Assembly (NCBI RefSeq): GCF_002863225.1
Contig: NZ_PKEK01000025.1
Span: 1 to 64,000, forward strand
From: Mycobacterium sp.
Lineage (GTDB): Bacteria; Actinomycetota; Actinomycetes; Mycobacteriales; Mycobacteriaceae
Reading direction: 5' to 3'
Length of the DNA: 64,000 bases
Shown: positions 23,699 through 33,076 of the stretch, piece after piece
Layout of the letters: every line of letters begins with the position of its first letter
How positions within the stretch are numbered: the first letter of the stretch is position 1
Notes under the pieces: generated by a model
The model's input: the letters and a program-made list of their open reading frames with translations, nothing else
Database searches by the model: none
What the model was told of the DNA's origin: nothing
Position numbers and translations under genes: made by a program

Positions 23699-23885
23699 GA
23701 AAGATACCGTCGTCTATCGGCGTATGTGCGGGATATGACCGCACTGAGCTTTCACTGAGAACGGCGCCGAAACCCCCGTTGCGCTGGTCATATCGGTCAC
23801 ATCACGTTTCGATCACGACGATCGCTCACGCGTGTCGCCGGGCGGGTATCGGGCGCGCCTGATCGCGGGCGCCGGGGGTTGGACT

Positions 23886-23891
23886 TACGCT
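23886..23891 (+). promoter_or_regulatory. -10 element for the O-methyltransferase gene
   Basis: TACGCT ends 6 bases before ATG 23898. This supports that start over codons further upstream in the same frame. Confidence 0.55.
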
Positions 23892-23897
23892 CACGCC

Positions 23898-24554
23898 ATG
23901 GCCACGACCGACCGCACACCCGGGACGAGTCGGGCCGAGTCGCTCGCGGCGCACGCCGAGGGCTCGATCTCCGAAGACAGCGTCCTGCTGGCGGCCCGCG
24001 AGCGAGCCGCCGACATCGGCGCCGGCGCCGTCACGCCGGCCGTCGGGGCGCTGCTCAGCCTGCTGGCGAAACTCAGCGGCGGCAAGGCCGTTGTCGAGGT
24101 CGGCACCGGCGCCGGGGTGAGCAGCTTGTGGCTGCTGTCCGGGATGCGCGACGACGGCGTACTGACCACGATCGACATCGAGCCGGAGCACCAGCGGATC
24201 GCCAAGGAGGCGTTCTCCGACGCCGGCATCGGCCCGTCGCGCACCCGGCTGATCGGGGGCCGGGCCCAGGAAGTCCTGACCCGGCTGGCCGACGACTCCT
24301 ATGACCTGGTCTTCATCGACGCCGACCCGCTCGACCAGCCCGAGTACGTCGTCGAAGGTGTGCGGCTGCTGCGCTCCGGGGGCGTGATCGTGGTGCACGG
24401 CGCGGCTGCGGGCGGACGAGCCGGTGACCCGGCGGCGCACGACGCCCAGGTGGCGGCGGTCCGTGAGGCCGCGCGGCTGATCGCCGAGAACGAGCTGCTC
24501 ACCCCGGCCCTGGTGCCGCTCGGCGACGGCCTGCTGGCCGCCGTTCGCGACTGA
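23898..24554 (+). CDS. SAM-dependent O-methyltransferase (Rv1220c-like)
   Basis: The 218-aa protein belongs to the class I, COMT-like O-methyltransferase family (methyltransferase 3). The SAM motif is [19 protein letters not shown]; motif II is [13 protein letters not shown] and [16 protein letters not shown] carries the metal-binding Asp. It is close to remembered Rv1220c. The substrate is unknown. It faces away from sigE with an intergenic region of 199 bases. Confidence 0.92.
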   Translation: MATTDRTPGTSRAESLAAHAEGSISEDSVLLAARERAADIGAGAVTPAVGALLSLLAKLSGGKAVVEVGTGAGVSSLWLLSGMRDDGVLTTIDIEPEHQRIAKEAFSDAGIGPSRTRLIGGRAQEVLTRLADDSYDLVFIDADPLDQPEYVVEGVRLLRSGGVIVVHGAAAGGRAGDPAAHDAQVAAVREAARLIAENELLTPALVPLGDGLLAAVRD

Positions 24555-24557
24555 CGT

Positions 24558-25247
24558 TCAGCTCTCCAGCACCGCGACCACCTTCTTGGCGGTCGCTTTC
24601 GCCGAGCCGGGGTTCTGGCCGGTGACCAGTCTCCCGTCGACGACGACGTGCGGGGCGAAAGGAATCAGGCCTTTGCCGTACTGCGCGCCGCGCTTTTTCA
24701 TCTCTTCCTCGGCGTTGTAGGGCACCAGCTTGCTGACCCTGGCCAGCACCTCCTCCGACCAGGCGAACCCGGTGAGCTTTCGCCCGGCGACCAAATGCGA
24801 TCCGTCCGAGAGCGTGGTGTTGAGCAGCCCGCAGTAGCCGTGACAGACCGAGGAGACGACACCGCCGCTCTCGAAGATCTCGCGGGTGATGCATTGCAGG
24901 CCTGCGCTATCGGGGAAGTCGAACATCACCGCATGGCCGCCGGTGAAGTAGATCGCGTCGAACTCCTGCCCGTCGATCTCCTCCGGCGAGGGTGTCCGGT
25001 GCAGCAGCATCATCTTGCGGTCGTCGGACTTCCACGCTTTCGCGCTCCTGTTGTAGTTCGGGAACTTCACCGATCGCGGCTCCAGCGGTGAACGACCACC
25101 CTTCGGGCTGATGATGGTCTGCTGGTAGCCGGCCTTGGCGAACACCTCGTAGGCGTGGCTCAGTTCGGAGAGCCACAGTCCCGTCGGCTCGGACGGGTCG
25201 TCGTAGTGCGAGACGTTGCTGACGACGTGCACGATGCGCTTGGTCAT
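24558..25247 (-). CDS. DJ-1/PfpI-family (Hsp31-like) protein
   Basis: The 229-aa protein has the type 1 glutamine-amidotransferase-like fold. The nucleophile elbow Cys is in SSVCHGYCGLL, preceded by AIYFTGGHAVMFDFPD and followed by TGFAWSEEVLA. These fit the Hsp31/HchA-like branch, reported in other organisms as chaperones, glyoxalase III-type or deglycase enzymes. It lies convergent with the methyltransferase gene and near the multidrug-type TetR operon. No equivalent comes to mind at this place in M. tuberculosis. Confidence 0.85.
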   Translation of the reverse strand: MTKRIVHVVSNVSHYDDPSEPTGLWLSELSHAYEVFAKAGYQQTIISPKGGRSPLEPRSVKFPNYNRSAKAWKSDDRKMMLLHRTPSPEEIDGQEFDAIYFTGGHAVMFDFPDSAGLQCITREIFESGGVVSSVCHGYCGLLNTTLSDGSHLVAGRKLTGFAWSEEVLARVSKLVPYNAEEEMKKRGAQYGKGLIPFAPHVVVDGRLVTGQNPGSAKATAKKVVAVLES

Positions 25248-25317
25248 GCGTCAAGGGTTTCCCTACCACCCCGGTTTTGCCAACCACCGCGTCGATGAAT
25301 TCGTGACCGGTCCGCCC

Positions 25318-25347
25318 TTGACACGTCACTAAACGAGTGTTTAGTGT
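25318..25347 (+). promoter_or_regulatory. TetR-operon promoter with embedded operator palindrome
   Basis: TTGACA (25318-25323) and TAGTGT (25342-25347) are 18 bases apart. The ATG at 25355 follows after 7 bases, so the mRNA is probably leaderless. The palindrome CACTAAACGAGTGTTTAGTG (25327-25346, 8-bp arms) fills the spacer and overlaps the -10. It is a clear autorepression site for the TetR gene. Confidence 0.78.
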
Positions 25348-25354
25348 CTTGAAC

Positions 25355-25996
25355 ATGCGTTCAGCCGACGATCTCACCGCCGTGGCGCGGATCCGCGATG
25401 CGGCGATCGAACGGTTCGGCGACGAGGGCTTCGCCGTCGGGTTGCGCTCGATCGCCGAGACGGCCGGGGTGAGCGCCGCGCTGGTGATCCATCACTTCGG
25501 GTCCAAGGACGGCCTGCGCAAGGCCTGCGACGACTACGTCGCAGAGGAGATCCGCACCGGCAAGTCCGAGGCGATGAACTCCAGCGACCCGGCGACCTGG
25601 TTCGCCGCGATGGCCGAGATCGAGGAGTACGCGCCGATGATGGCGTATCTGGTGCGCAGCATGCAGTCCGGCGGCGAGCTGGCGAAGACGTTGTGGCGCA
25701 ACATGATCGACAACACCAAAAGCTACCTGGACGAGGGTGTGAAGACCGGGATCCTGAAGCCCAGTCGCGACCCGGCCGCCCGGGCAAAATACCTGGCGAT
25801 CACCGGTGGCGGCGGATTCCTGCTCTACATCCAGATGCATGAAACCCCAACCGATCTGCGGGCGGTGCTGCGCGACTACGCCGACGACATGGTGCTGCCC
25901 GCACTCGAGCTGTACACCGATGGGTTGATGACCGACAGCCACATGTATGACGCATTTCTGGCCCAAGCGGAAGGAGAAGGCGATGCATCCCATTGA
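25355..25996 (+). CDS. TetR-family repressor of the downstream ABC transporter (Rv1219c-like)
   Basis: The 213-aa regulator has an N-terminal helix-turn-helix ([33 protein letters not shown]) and a ligand-binding C-terminal domain. It is close to remembered Rv1219c, which represses the Rv1219c-Rv1217c operon. ATG 25355 is chosen over an in-frame GTG 18 bases upstream because of the promoter spacing and conserved MRSAD start. It overlaps the ABC ATPase gene by 14 bases. Confidence 0.93.
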   Translation: MRSADDLTAVARIRDAAIERFGDEGFAVGLRSIAETAGVSAALVIHHFGSKDGLRKACDDYVAEEIRTGKSEAMNSSDPATWFAAMAEIEEYAPMMAYLVRSMQSGGELAKTLWRNMIDNTKSYLDEGVKTGILKPSRDPAARAKYLAITGGGGFLLYIQMHETPTDLRAVLRDYADDMVLPALELYTDGLMTDSHMYDAFLAQAEGEGDASH

Positions 25997-26888
25997 GATT
26001 CACGACCTGAGAAAGGCGTTCGGCAAGGCCCGGGCGCTCGACGGCCTGGAGTTGACGGTGCACGAGGGCGAGGTGCACGGTTTCCTCGGGCCCAACGGAG
26101 CCGGGAAGTCGACGACGATCCGGGTGCTGCTCGGCGTGGTGAAGGCCGACAGCGGAACGGCACGCCTGCTCGGCGGTGATCCCTGGGCCGACGCGGTCGA
26201 ACTGCATCGTCAGATCGCCTACGTACCAGGCGATGTCACGCTGTGGCCGAATCTGACCGGCGGCGAGACCATCGACCTGCTGGCCCGCATGCGCGGCGGT
26301 ATCGACGAGCACCGGCGCGCCGAGCTGATCGAGCGGTTCGAACTCGATCCGACCAAGAAGGCGCGGACGTACTCCAAGGGAAACCGGCAGAAGGTTTCGC
26401 TGATCTCGGCCTTCTCGTCGCGGGCGCGACTGCTGCTGCTCGACGAGCCGAGCAGCGGCCTGGACCCGTTGATGGAGAACATCTTTCAGCAATGCGTCGC
26501 CGAGGCCCGCGATCGCGGCGCCACCGTCCTGCTGTCCAGCCACATCCTCGCGGAAACCGAGCGACTGCGTGAGCGGGTGACCATCATCCGCGCCGGCAAG
26601 ACGGTCGAAAGCGGGACACTGGAGTCGATGCGGCACCTGAGCCGGACGACGATCACCGCCGAACTGCTGCGCGACCCCGGCGACCTCACCCGCATCCGCG
26701 GTGTGGAGGACGTCAGCTACCAGGGGACCACGCTGCACGCCCAGGTCGACAGCGAAGGCCTCGGCGAACTGATCCGGGTACTCGGCGACACCGGGGTGCG
26801 CAGCCTGGTCAGTCAGCCGCCGACGCTCGAGGAACTCTTCATGCGGCACTACGGCGCCGACGGCCAGCGCGAACTGGCGCGCTCATGA
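25983..26888 (+). CDS. ABC transporter ATP-binding protein (Rv1218c-like, drug-efflux type)
   Basis: The 301-aa ATPase has Walker [11 protein letters not shown], a modified signature [12 protein letters not shown], Walker [15 protein letters not shown] and the H-loop in [15 protein letters not shown] 25983 has AAGGAGAAGG upstream inside the TetR gene. It overlaps the permease gene by 4 bases (ATGA). The M. tuberculosis counterpart Rv1218c is linked to efflux of several compound classes; the substrate here is inferred by homology. Confidence 0.93.
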   Translation: MHPIEIHDLRKAFGKARALDGLELTVHEGEVHGFLGPNGAGKSTTIRVLLGVVKADSGTARLLGGDPWADAVELHRQIAYVPGDVTLWPNLTGGETIDLLARMRGGIDEHRRAELIERFELDPTKKARTYSKGNRQKVSLISAFSSRARLLLLDEPSSGLDPLMENIFQQCVAEARDRGATVLLSSHILAETERLRERVTIIRAGKTVESGTLESMRHLSRTTITAELLRDPGDLTRIRGVEDVSYQGTTLHAQVDSEGLGELIRVLGDTGVRSLVSQPPTLEELFMRHYGADGQRELARS

Positions 26889-28519
26889 GCACCGCGACGC
26901 TGGAACGCGGAGTGCACGAGGCGCCTTCACATGCGTCGGCGTTCACCGGAACCCTCGGCATGCTCCGGCTTTATCTGCGCCGCGACCGGATTGTGCTGCC
27001 GCTCTGGGTGCTCCTGCTGTCGACACCGCTGGCAACCGTCTACATCGGCGGCATCGAGAAGGTCTACCCGGACCAGGCGGCGCGCGCCGGCTTCGCCGCC
27101 ACCATCATGGCCAGCCCGGCGCAGCGGGCACTGTACGGAAACATCTACAACGACAGCCTGGGTGCGACCGGCATCTGGAAAGCCGGCATGTTCCATGTGC
27201 TGATCGGTGTGGCGGTGATCCTGACCGTCATCCGCCACACCCGCGCCGACGAGGAAACCGGTCGCGCCGAACTGATCGACTCGACCGCCGTCGGCCGCTA
27301 CGCCAGCCTGACCGCGGCGCTGCTGTTGTCGTTCGGAGGGTCGCTGTGCACCGGTCTGATCGGGTCGGCCGGACTGCTGGGCACCGACGTCCCGCCGCAC
27401 GGTTCGCTGGCCTTCGGCGCGGCGCTGGCCTGCTCGGGTCTGGTGTTCACCGCGGTCGCCGCGGTGACCGCTCAACTGTCGACGAGTGCGCGGTTCGGCC
27501 GTGGCGCCGCATTCGCCGTGCTGGCAACGGCTTTCACGTTGCGCGCCGCAGGTGACGCCGGGTCGGCCGCACTGTCGTGGCTCTCGCCGCTGGGCTGGTC
27601 GCTGCAGGTCCGTCCCTACGCCGGCGATCGGTGGTGGGTGCTGGTGCTGCATCTGGCGACGGCGGCGCTGCTGACCGCGCTGGCGTACCGGCTGCTCGCC
27701 CGCCGTGACGTCGGCGCCGGGCTGATCGCCGAACGCCCGGGCCCTTCCAGCGCTACGACGTTGTTGCGCAGCGCTTTCGGGCTGGCCTGGCGGCTGGACC
27801 GCGGCGCCCTGCTGCTCTGGACGGTTGGCCTGTGCCTCTACGGCGCGCTGATCGGCAGCATCGTCCACGGCATCGGCGACGAGCTCGGCGGCGACACCGC
27901 GCGCGACATCGTCGTGCGGATGGGCGGTACCAAGGTGCTGGAACAGGCATTCGTGGCCGCCGCATTCAGCATGCTGGGCATGATGGCCGCCGCGTTCGCC
28001 GTCTCGCTCATCCTGCGGCTGCACCAGGAAGAGACCGGCCAGCGGGCCGAGACGCTGCTGAGCGGGGCGGTGAGCCGAAGTCGCTGGCTGACCGGACATC
28101 TGGTGATCGCACTGGTCGGATCGGCCACCGCGATCGTGATCGCCGGCGGGGTCGCGGGGCTGACCTACGGCGTCGCGGCACACGATGTCGGCGGCAAGCT
28201 CCCGATGGTGGTCGGCACCGCGCTGGTTCAGTTGCCGGCCGTGTGGCTGCCCGCTGCGCTGACCGTCGTGTTGTTCGGGCTGGCACCACGTTTCAGCTCG
28301 GTGGCGTGGGGCGTGCTGACCGGGTTCGTCGCGCTCTACCTGATCGGCGAGTTGTCCGGTTTCCCGCAGTGGGTGCTCGACCTGGAGCCGTTCGCCCACA
28401 TCCCGCTGGTCGGTGGCGACACATTCACACCCGCGCCCCTGCTCGCCCTGCTGACGATCGACGCCGCGCTGCTCGCACTGGGCCTAGCGGCCTTCCGCCG
28501 CCGGGACATCCAGGCGTAG
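26885..28519 (+). CDS. ABC-type multidrug exporter permease (Rv1217c-like)
   Basis: The 544-aa membrane protein has about 12 hydrophobic segments, in two homologous halves. Short conserved motifs such as [15 protein letters not shown] and [18 protein letters not shown] occur at equivalent sites after the second helix of each half, which are typical of the ABC-2-like tetronasin-type exporters. It pairs with the ATPase just upstream. It is followed 12 bases later by the ICMT-like gene, probably in the same transcript. Confidence 0.92.
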   Translation: MSTATLERGVHEAPSHASAFTGTLGMLRLYLRRDRIVLPLWVLLLSTPLATVYIGGIEKVYPDQAARAGFAATIMASPAQRALYGNIYNDSLGATGIWKAGMFHVLIGVAVILTVIRHTRADEETGRAELIDSTAVGRYASLTAALLLSFGGSLCTGLIGSAGLLGTDVPPHGSLAFGAALACSGLVFTAVAAVTAQLSTSARFGRGAAFAVLATAFTLRAAGDAGSAALSWLSPLGWSLQVRPYAGDRWWVLVLHLATAALLTALAYRLLARRDVGAGLIAERPGPSSATTLLRSAFGLAWRLDRGALLLWTVGLCLYGALIGSIVHGIGDELGGDTARDIVVRMGGTKVLEQAFVAAAFSMLGMMAAAFAVSLILRLHQEETGQRAETLLSGAVSRSRWLTGHLVIALVGSATAIVIAGGVAGLTYGVAAHDVGGKLPMVVGTALVQLPAVWLPAALTVVLFGLAPRFSSVAWGVLTGFVALYLIGELSGFPQWVLDLEPFAHIPLVGGDTFTPAPLLALLTIDAALLALGLAAFRRRDIQA

Positions 28520-28531
28520 CGGGAGGACGTC

Positions 28532-29206
28532 ATGAAAACCCTTGCCAAAGGCGCACTCTCAGCTGTTCTGGGCTTGGTCGCATTCGGGCTGATGCTGTTC
28601 ATACCGGCCGGAACCACACACTACTGGCAGGGTTGGGCGTTTCTGGGAGTGTTCACCCTGATCACCTGGATCCCCATCGTCTACCTGAGCCGCACCAATC
28701 CCGCGGCACTCGAACGGCGCATGCGAGCCGGGCCCACCGCCGAGGCCCGGCCCCTGCAGCGGATTCTCATCACCGTCATCTTCATCGCGTTCCCGCTGTC
28801 GTTCGTGGTCGGCGGTCTCGATCACCGATACGGCTGGTCGTCGATGCCGGTGGCGCTGTCGGTGGTCGGCGACGTGCTGGTCGCGGCCGGGCTCGGCATG
28901 GCGATGCTGGTCATTGTTCAAAACGGTTACGCCGCAGCCAATATCACCGTCGAGACCGGGCAGACGCTGGTGTCGACCGGACTGTACGGGCTGGTCCGAC
29001 ACCCGATGTACACCGGCAACGTGGTGCTGATGCTGGGCATCCCGCTGGCGCTCGGCACCTATTGGGACTTCTTCCTCCTGGTCCCCGGGGTGCTGGTGCT
29101 GGTGTTGCGCATCCGCGACGAAGAGGACCTGCTGAACCAGGAGCTGGCCGGCTACCGCGAATACACCCAGCGGGTGCGCTACCGGTTGGTGCCCTACGTG
29201 TGGTGA
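28532..29206 (+). CDS. Isoprenylcysteine carboxyl methyltransferase-like membrane protein (Rv1216c-like)
   Basis: The 224-aa protein has about five membrane helices and a C-terminal ICMT/phospholipid-methyltransferase signature: GLYGLVRHPMYTGNVVLMLG with RxxHPMYT, and RIRDEEDLLNQELAGYREYTQRVRYRLVPYVW. Bacterial members methylate small lipophilic acids or lipids using SAM. ATG follows GGGAGGACGTC. Its place in the efflux operon matches Rv1216c. The substrate is unknown. Confidence 0.88.
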   Translation: MKTLAKGALSAVLGLVAFGLMLFIPAGTTHYWQGWAFLGVFTLITWIPIVYLSRTNPAALERRMRAGPTAEARPLQRILITVIFIAFPLSFVVGGLDHRYGWSSMPVALSVVGDVLVAAGLGMAMLVIVQNGYAAANITVETGQTLVSTGLYGLVRHPMYTGNVVLMLGIPLALGTYWDFFLLVPGVLVLVLRIRDEEDLLNQELAGYREYTQRVRYRLVPYVW

Positions 29207-29221
29207 CGTCGTGACCGGGGT

Positions 29222-29282
29222 CGCGAAACAGCAGCAGCGGTCGCGAAACCGGCCGTCCCTTGACCATGGCTGCTGTTTCGCG
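29222..29282. terminator. 14-bp inverted repeat between convergent genes
   Basis: CGCGAAACAGCAGC at 29222-29235 and its exact complement at 29269-29282 flank a 33-base loop. The loop contains another TCGCGAAAC. It lies between the convergent ICMT-like and glgC genes and probably ends both transcripts. Confidence 0.6.
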
Positions 29283-29296
29283 GCAGACGGGCGACG

Positions 29297-30511
29297 CTAG
29301 ATCCAGATGCCCTTGCCCACGGCGACCACGCCGCCGGCGCTGATCGCGAAACGCTCGCGATCTTTCTCCAGGTCCACCCCGACCATCTCGCCGGGTAAGA
29401 TGACGACGTTCTTGTCGAGGATCGCGTGGCGCACCACGGCGCCGCGGCCGACCCGCGCGCCCGGCATGACCACGGCGCCTTCGACGATCGCCCCGTCGTC
29501 GATCACGACGTTGGACGACAGCACCGAATTGCGCACGGAGGCAGCCGAGATGATGCTGCCCGCTCCCACCACTGACTCCTGGGCCGAGCCGCCGTTGACG
29601 AACTTGGCCGGCGGCAGGTTCTCCGACGCGCCGAGGATCGGCCAGCGCTTGTTGTAGAGGTTGAACACCGGGTGCACCGACACCAGGTCCATGTGCGCGT
29701 CGTAGAACGCGTCCAGCGTCCCGACGTCGCGCCAGTATCCGCGGTCGCGTTCGGTGGCGCCCGGCACGTCGTTGTCGTTGAAGTCGTAGACCGCGGCCAT
29801 CCCGTCGGACACCAGCCGCGGAATGATGTCACCGCCCATGTCGTGGTCGGAGTTGTCCTCGTCGGCGTCGGCTCGGATCGCGTCGATCAGAACCTTGGTG
29901 GTGAAGATGTAGTTGCCCATCGACACAAAGGTCGCCTCGGGATCGTCGGGCGTTCCCGGCGGGTCGGGGGGCTTTTCGACGAAGCTGCGAATCCGGCCGG
30001 ACTCGTCGGCGTCGATGCAGCCGAAGGCGCTGGCCTCCGCGCGCGGCACCCGGATACCGGCCACCGTGGCCCCGGCCCCGCTCTCGACGTGAAAACGCAG
30101 CATCTGCTCGGGGTCCATCCGGTAGACGTGGTCGGCACCGAAAACCACGATGTAGTCCGGATCCTCGTCGTAGATCAGGTTCATCGACTGGTAGATCGCG
30201 TCCGCCGAGCCGGTGAACCACCGCGGGCCGAGTCGCTGCTGAGCCGGAACCGGGGTGATGTATTCGCCGGCCAATCCCGACAGCCGCCAGTTCTGCGAGA
30301 TGTGGCGGTCGAGTGAATGCGACTTGTACTGCGTGAGAACGCAGATCCGCAAATAGCGGGCGTTCACCAGATTCGACAGCACGAAGTCGATCAGCCGGTA
30401 TGCGCCGCCGAAGGGAACCGCGGGCTTGGCGCGGTCGGCGGTCAACGGGTACAGCCGTTTGCCCTCACCCCCGGCCAGGACGATGCCCAGCACGTGCGGT
30501 GCTTCCCTCAT
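29297..30511 (-). CDS. glgC: Glucose-1-phosphate adenylyltransferase GlgC
   Basis: The 404-aa enzyme makes ADP-glucose from glucose 1-phosphate and ATP. It shows the nucleotide-binding [28 protein letters not shown], the substrate segment [13 protein letters not shown], and a C-terminal left-handed beta-helix (hexapeptide-like [26 protein letters not shown]). ADP-glucose feeds glycogen, maltose 1-phosphate and the polymethylated glucan pathways. Minus-strand TAGGTT lies 6 bases before ATG 30511, so the mRNA is probably leaderless. It is divergent from the glycosyltransferase gene glgA. Confidence 0.97.
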   Translation of the reverse strand: MREAPHVLGIVLAGGEGKRLYPLTADRAKPAVPFGGAYRLIDFVLSNLVNARYLRICVLTQYKSHSLDRHISQNWRLSGLAGEYITPVPAQQRLGPRWFTGSADAIYQSMNLIYDEDPDYIVVFGADHVYRMDPEQMLRFHVESGAGATVAGIRVPRAEASAFGCIDADESGRIRSFVEKPPDPPGTPDDPEATFVSMGNYIFTTKVLIDAIRADADEDNSDHDMGGDIIPRLVSDGMAAVYDFNDNDVPGATERDRGYWRDVGTLDAFYDAHMDLVSVHPVFNLYNKRWPILGASENLPPAKFVNGGSAQESVVGAGSIISAASVRNSVLSSNVVIDDGAIVEGAVVMPGARVGRGAVVRHAILDKNVVILPGEMVGVDLEKDRERFAISAGGVVAVGKGIWI

Positions 30512-30517
30512 GCATCA

Positions 30518-30523
30518 AACCTA
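30518..30523 (-). promoter_or_regulatory. -10 element for glgC
   Basis: TAGGTT on the minus strand ends 6 bases before the ATG at 30511. Confidence 0.55.
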
Positions 30524-30666
30524 ACGGCCGTCGCGAACCCCTGCCAGATCAAACCGGGGAATACCCACGCTGCGGGACTGTCCATCAACAAAATTCGATC
30601 TCTACAAAGAGACGCCGGTCACATTCTGGCAGGGGGTCGGCCCCTGCGCACTACGCCGGTGACTAC

Positions 30667-30672
30667 TACGGT
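30667..30672 (+). promoter_or_regulatory. -10 element for glgA
   Basis: TACGGT ends 7 bases before ATG 30680. This rules against the much longer upstream frame that starts inside the glgC promoter region. Confidence 0.55.
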
Positions 30673-30679
30673 GCCGGGT

Positions 30680-31843
30680 ATGCGAGTGGCGATGATGACT
30701 CGGGAGTACCCGCCGGAAGTCTACGGCGGCGCCGGAGTCCACGTGACCGAGCTCGTCGCGCAACTGCGCAACCTGTGCCAGGTCGACGTGCACTGCATGG
30801 GTGCGCCGCGGCCCGGGGCGTTCGCCTATCAACCCGACACCCAACTGCGGGGCGCCAATCCGGCGCTGGCCACCCTGTCGTCGGATCTGGTGATGGCCGC
30901 CGCCGCCGCGGACGCCGGCGTGGTGCACAGCCACACCTGGTACGCCGGGATGGCCGGGCACCTGGCGTCGCTGTTGCACGGTGTTCCGCACGTGCTGACG
31001 GCGCATTCGCTGGAGCCGCTGCGCCCGTGGAAGGCCGAGCAGCTCGGCGGCGGCTACCGGATCTCGTCGTGGGTCGAACAGACCGCGGTGAACGCCGCCG
31101 ACGCGGTGATCGCGGTCAGTTCGGGCATGCGTGAGGACGTGTTGCGGGTCTACCCAGGCGTCGACCCCGGCCGAGTTCACGTCGTACGCAACGGAATCGA
31201 CACCGAAGTCTGGTACCCGGCCCCGCCGCTACCCGGCGAGTCGGTGCTCGCTGAGCTCGGTGTGGACCTCAACCGGCCGATCGTCGCGTTCGTCGGCCGG
31301 ATCACCCGGCAGAAGGGCGTGTCACACCTGCTGGCGGCGGCCCACGAATTCGCGCCCGACGTGCAGTTGGTGTTGTGCGCCGGGGCGCCCGACACCCCGG
31401 AGATCGCCGCGGAGGTCAGTGCCGGAGTCGCCGAGCTGGCCGCCGCACGCAGTGGGGTGTTCTGGGTCAGGGAGATGTTGCCGATCGGTAAGATTCGCGA
31501 GATACTCTCGGCAGCAACGGCTTTCGTGTGTCCGTCGGTATACGAGCCACTGGGTATCGTGAATCTGGAAGCGATGGCCTGCGGCACCGCTGTGGTCGCC
31601 TCGGACGTCGGCGGCATACCGGAGGTGGTGGACGACGGGGTGACCGGTGCGCTGGTGCACTACGACCCGGACGATGCGGCCGGCTATCAGGCCCGGCTCG
31701 CCGCCGGGGTCAACGCGGTGGTCGCCGATCCGCAGCGGGCGGCGCGCTACGGCCAGGCGGGACGACAGCGCTGCATTGCCGAGTTTTCCTGGGCCCAGAT
31801 CGCGCAACAGACGTTGGAGATCTACCAGAAGGTGTGCGCGTGA
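30680..31843 (+). CDS. glgA: GT4/GT5-type glycosyltransferase annotated GlgA (GlgM-type)
   Basis: The 387-aa retaining glycosyltransferase has the GT-B fold. The N-terminus MRVAMMTREYPPEVYGGAGVHV carries the glycine loop for the nucleotide sugar, and the C-terminal domain has FVGRITRQKGVSHLL and the acidic motif CPSVYEPLGIVNLEAMACG. It is collinear with Rv1212c, named glgA and later shown to make maltose 1-phosphate from ADP-glucose and glucose 1-phosphate (GlgM). The open frame extends upstream to 30317, but the conserved N-terminus and promoter place the start at 30680. Confidence 0.94.
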   Translation: MRVAMMTREYPPEVYGGAGVHVTELVAQLRNLCQVDVHCMGAPRPGAFAYQPDTQLRGANPALATLSSDLVMAAAAADAGVVHSHTWYAGMAGHLASLLHGVPHVLTAHSLEPLRPWKAEQLGGGYRISSWVEQTAVNAADAVIAVSSGMREDVLRVYPGVDPGRVHVVRNGIDTEVWYPAPPLPGESVLAELGVDLNRPIVAFVGRITRQKGVSHLLAAAHEFAPDVQLVLCAGAPDTPEIAAEVSAGVAELAAARSGVFWVREMLPIGKIREILSAATAFVCPSVYEPLGIVNLEAMACGTAVVASDVGGIPEVVDDGVTGALVHYDPDDAAGYQARLAAGVNAVVADPQRAARYGQAGRQRCIAEFSWAQIAQQTLEIYQKVCA

Positions 31844-31877
31844 CACCTGACGTCGCGTGCGGGTGATGCGGCGGGAT

Positions 31878-32045
31878 CTAGCTGGTGACGCCTTTGAGTT
31901 CGTCGCCCAGTGCAGCGGCTTCGTCGGGTGTCAGCTCGACAACGAGCCGGCCACCGCCTTCCAGCGGTACCCGCATCACGATGCCGCGCCCCTCCTTCGT
32001 CGCTTCCAGTGGACCGTCACCGGTCCGGGGCTTCATCGCCGCCAT
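31878..32045 (-). CDS. DUF3117 small protein (Rv1211-like), 55 aa
   Basis: This short gene encodes 55 residues beginning MAAMKPRTGDGPLEATKEG and ending AALGDELKGVTS, with RGIVMRVPLEGGGRLVVELTPDEA in between. It is the highly conserved actinobacterial DUF3117 family, matching Rv1211. ATG 32045 has GGAGGGAG about 6 bases upstream; a second ATG lies three codons later. The stop is TAG at 31880-31878. The function is unknown, although the family's strong conservation points to a basic role. Confidence 0.95.
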   Translation of the reverse strand: MAAMKPRTGDGPLEATKEGRGIVMRVPLEGGGRLVVELTPDEAAALGDELKGVTS

Positions 32046-32148
32046 CGAGCGCTCCCTCCAGATTCGAGCTGGCCCGTCAACTGCACATTCACCAGACCAT
32101 TGTTCCTTATCCGCGCGAATAGGTGCACATGACCTCCGGCTCGGCGTT

Positions 32149-32742
32149 TCAAGCGACCGTGCCGGGCACCCAGCACGCCTGTAGGTGATCGTCGACCATC
32201 CCGGTCGCCTGCATCAGCGCATAGGCCGTCGTGGGGCCGACGAATTTGAAGCCGCGGCGCTTCAATTCGCGTGCCATGGCGGTGGATTCCGGCGTGACGG
32301 CGGGGACGTCGGCCAGCGTCGCGGGCCGCGCCCGGCGGGCCGGCGCGAACGACCACAGCAACTCCGACAGGTCGACGTCGAGGTCCGCGACGGCCCGCGC
32401 GTTGGCGATGGTCGCCTCGATCTTCGCCCGGTTGCGGACGATGCCCTCGTCGGCCATCAACCGGGTGATGTCGGCATCGGTGAACCGGGCGACCTTCGCG
32501 GGCTTGAACCCGGCGAACGCCTTCCGGAAATTCGCCCGCTTCCGCAGGATGATCAGCCAGGACAGGCCGCTCTGAAAGGCCTCGAGGCTCATCCGCTCGA
32601 ACAGCGGGACCTGGCCGTGCAACGGCCGGCCCCACTCGTGGTCGTGGTAGTCGCGATAGAGCTCGAAATCGGCGCTGCCAGGCTTACCGATCGCCCAGTC
32701 GCAGCGGACCAGCCCGTCGTCAGTCGTCGTCATCGGGGTCAT
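32149..32742 (-). CDS. tagA: DNA-3-methyladenine glycosylase I
   Basis: The 197-aa enzyme removes 3-methyladenine from alkylated DNA. It has the Tag-family CDWA start, YHDHEWGRPLHGQVPLFERMSLEAFQSGLSW, LRKRANFRKAF and the C-terminal FKFVGPTTAYALMQATGMVDDHLQACW. The family zinc site uses the early Cys and His residues with late His and Cys, all visible here. ATG 32742 overlaps the upstream DivIVA-like gene by 23 bases; Met4 (32733) is an alternative. The position matches Rv1210. Confidence 0.95.
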   Translation of the reverse strand: MTPMTTTDDGLVRCDWAIGKPGSADFELYRDYHDHEWGRPLHGQVPLFERMSLEAFQSGLSWLIILRKRANFRKAFAGFKPAKVARFTDADITRLMADEGIVRNRAKIEATIANARAVADLDVDLSELLWSFAPARRARPATLADVPAVTPESTAMARELKRRGFKFVGPTTAYALMQATGMVDDHLQACWVPGTVA

Positions 32743-33061
32743 TCTCAGCCTCGTCGCGCGATTCCTCGTTCACGGCGGCGGCATGCACCGACGACAGCTG
32801 ACCGCGCAGCAGGTCGAGCTCCTGGCCGAGCCGGTCCAGCACCCAGTCGACCTCGCTGGTCTTGTATCCGCGCAGGGTCTGGGTGAACTTGACGGCCTCG
32901 ACGTCGCCGCGGGTCACGCCGGAGGCCGGCAGCACGGTCGGCGTGGTCCCACGGGGCAGCGGCGGCAGCGGCTCACCACGGCCGAAGAGCAGCGTGGCGA
33001 CCCCGAACAGCACGATCGCCACCAGGATCAGAACCACCACGTAGAGCAACACCAACGCCAC
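32720..33061 (-). CDS. DivIVA-domain small membrane protein (Rv1209-like)
   Basis: The 113-aa protein has an N-terminal membrane helix (LVLLYVVVLILVAIVLFGVATLLFG), a Pro-rich linker, then a short DivIVA-type segment (DVEAVKFTQTLRGYKTSEVDWVLDRLGQELDLL) likely to form a coiled coil, and an acidic tail (ENDPDDDD). It may localise to curved membrane or poles like other DivIVA-like proteins. It lies between gpgS and tagA with 15 bases to gpgS. The function is unproven. Confidence 0.85.
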   Translation of the reverse strand: MALVLLYVVVLILVAIVLFGVATLLFGRGEPLPPLPRGTTPTVLPASGVTRGDVEAVKFTQTLRGYKTSEVDWVLDRLGQELDLLRGQLSSVHAAAVNEESRDEAENDPDDDD

Positions 33062-33076
33062 GGCGTCGATATTGCC

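Noticed and set aside
30317..30679. 121-codon upstream extension of glgA
   Set aside because: It runs through the divergent glgC start and promoter, has no conserved sequence, and the -10 plus conserved MRVAMM start place translation at 30680.
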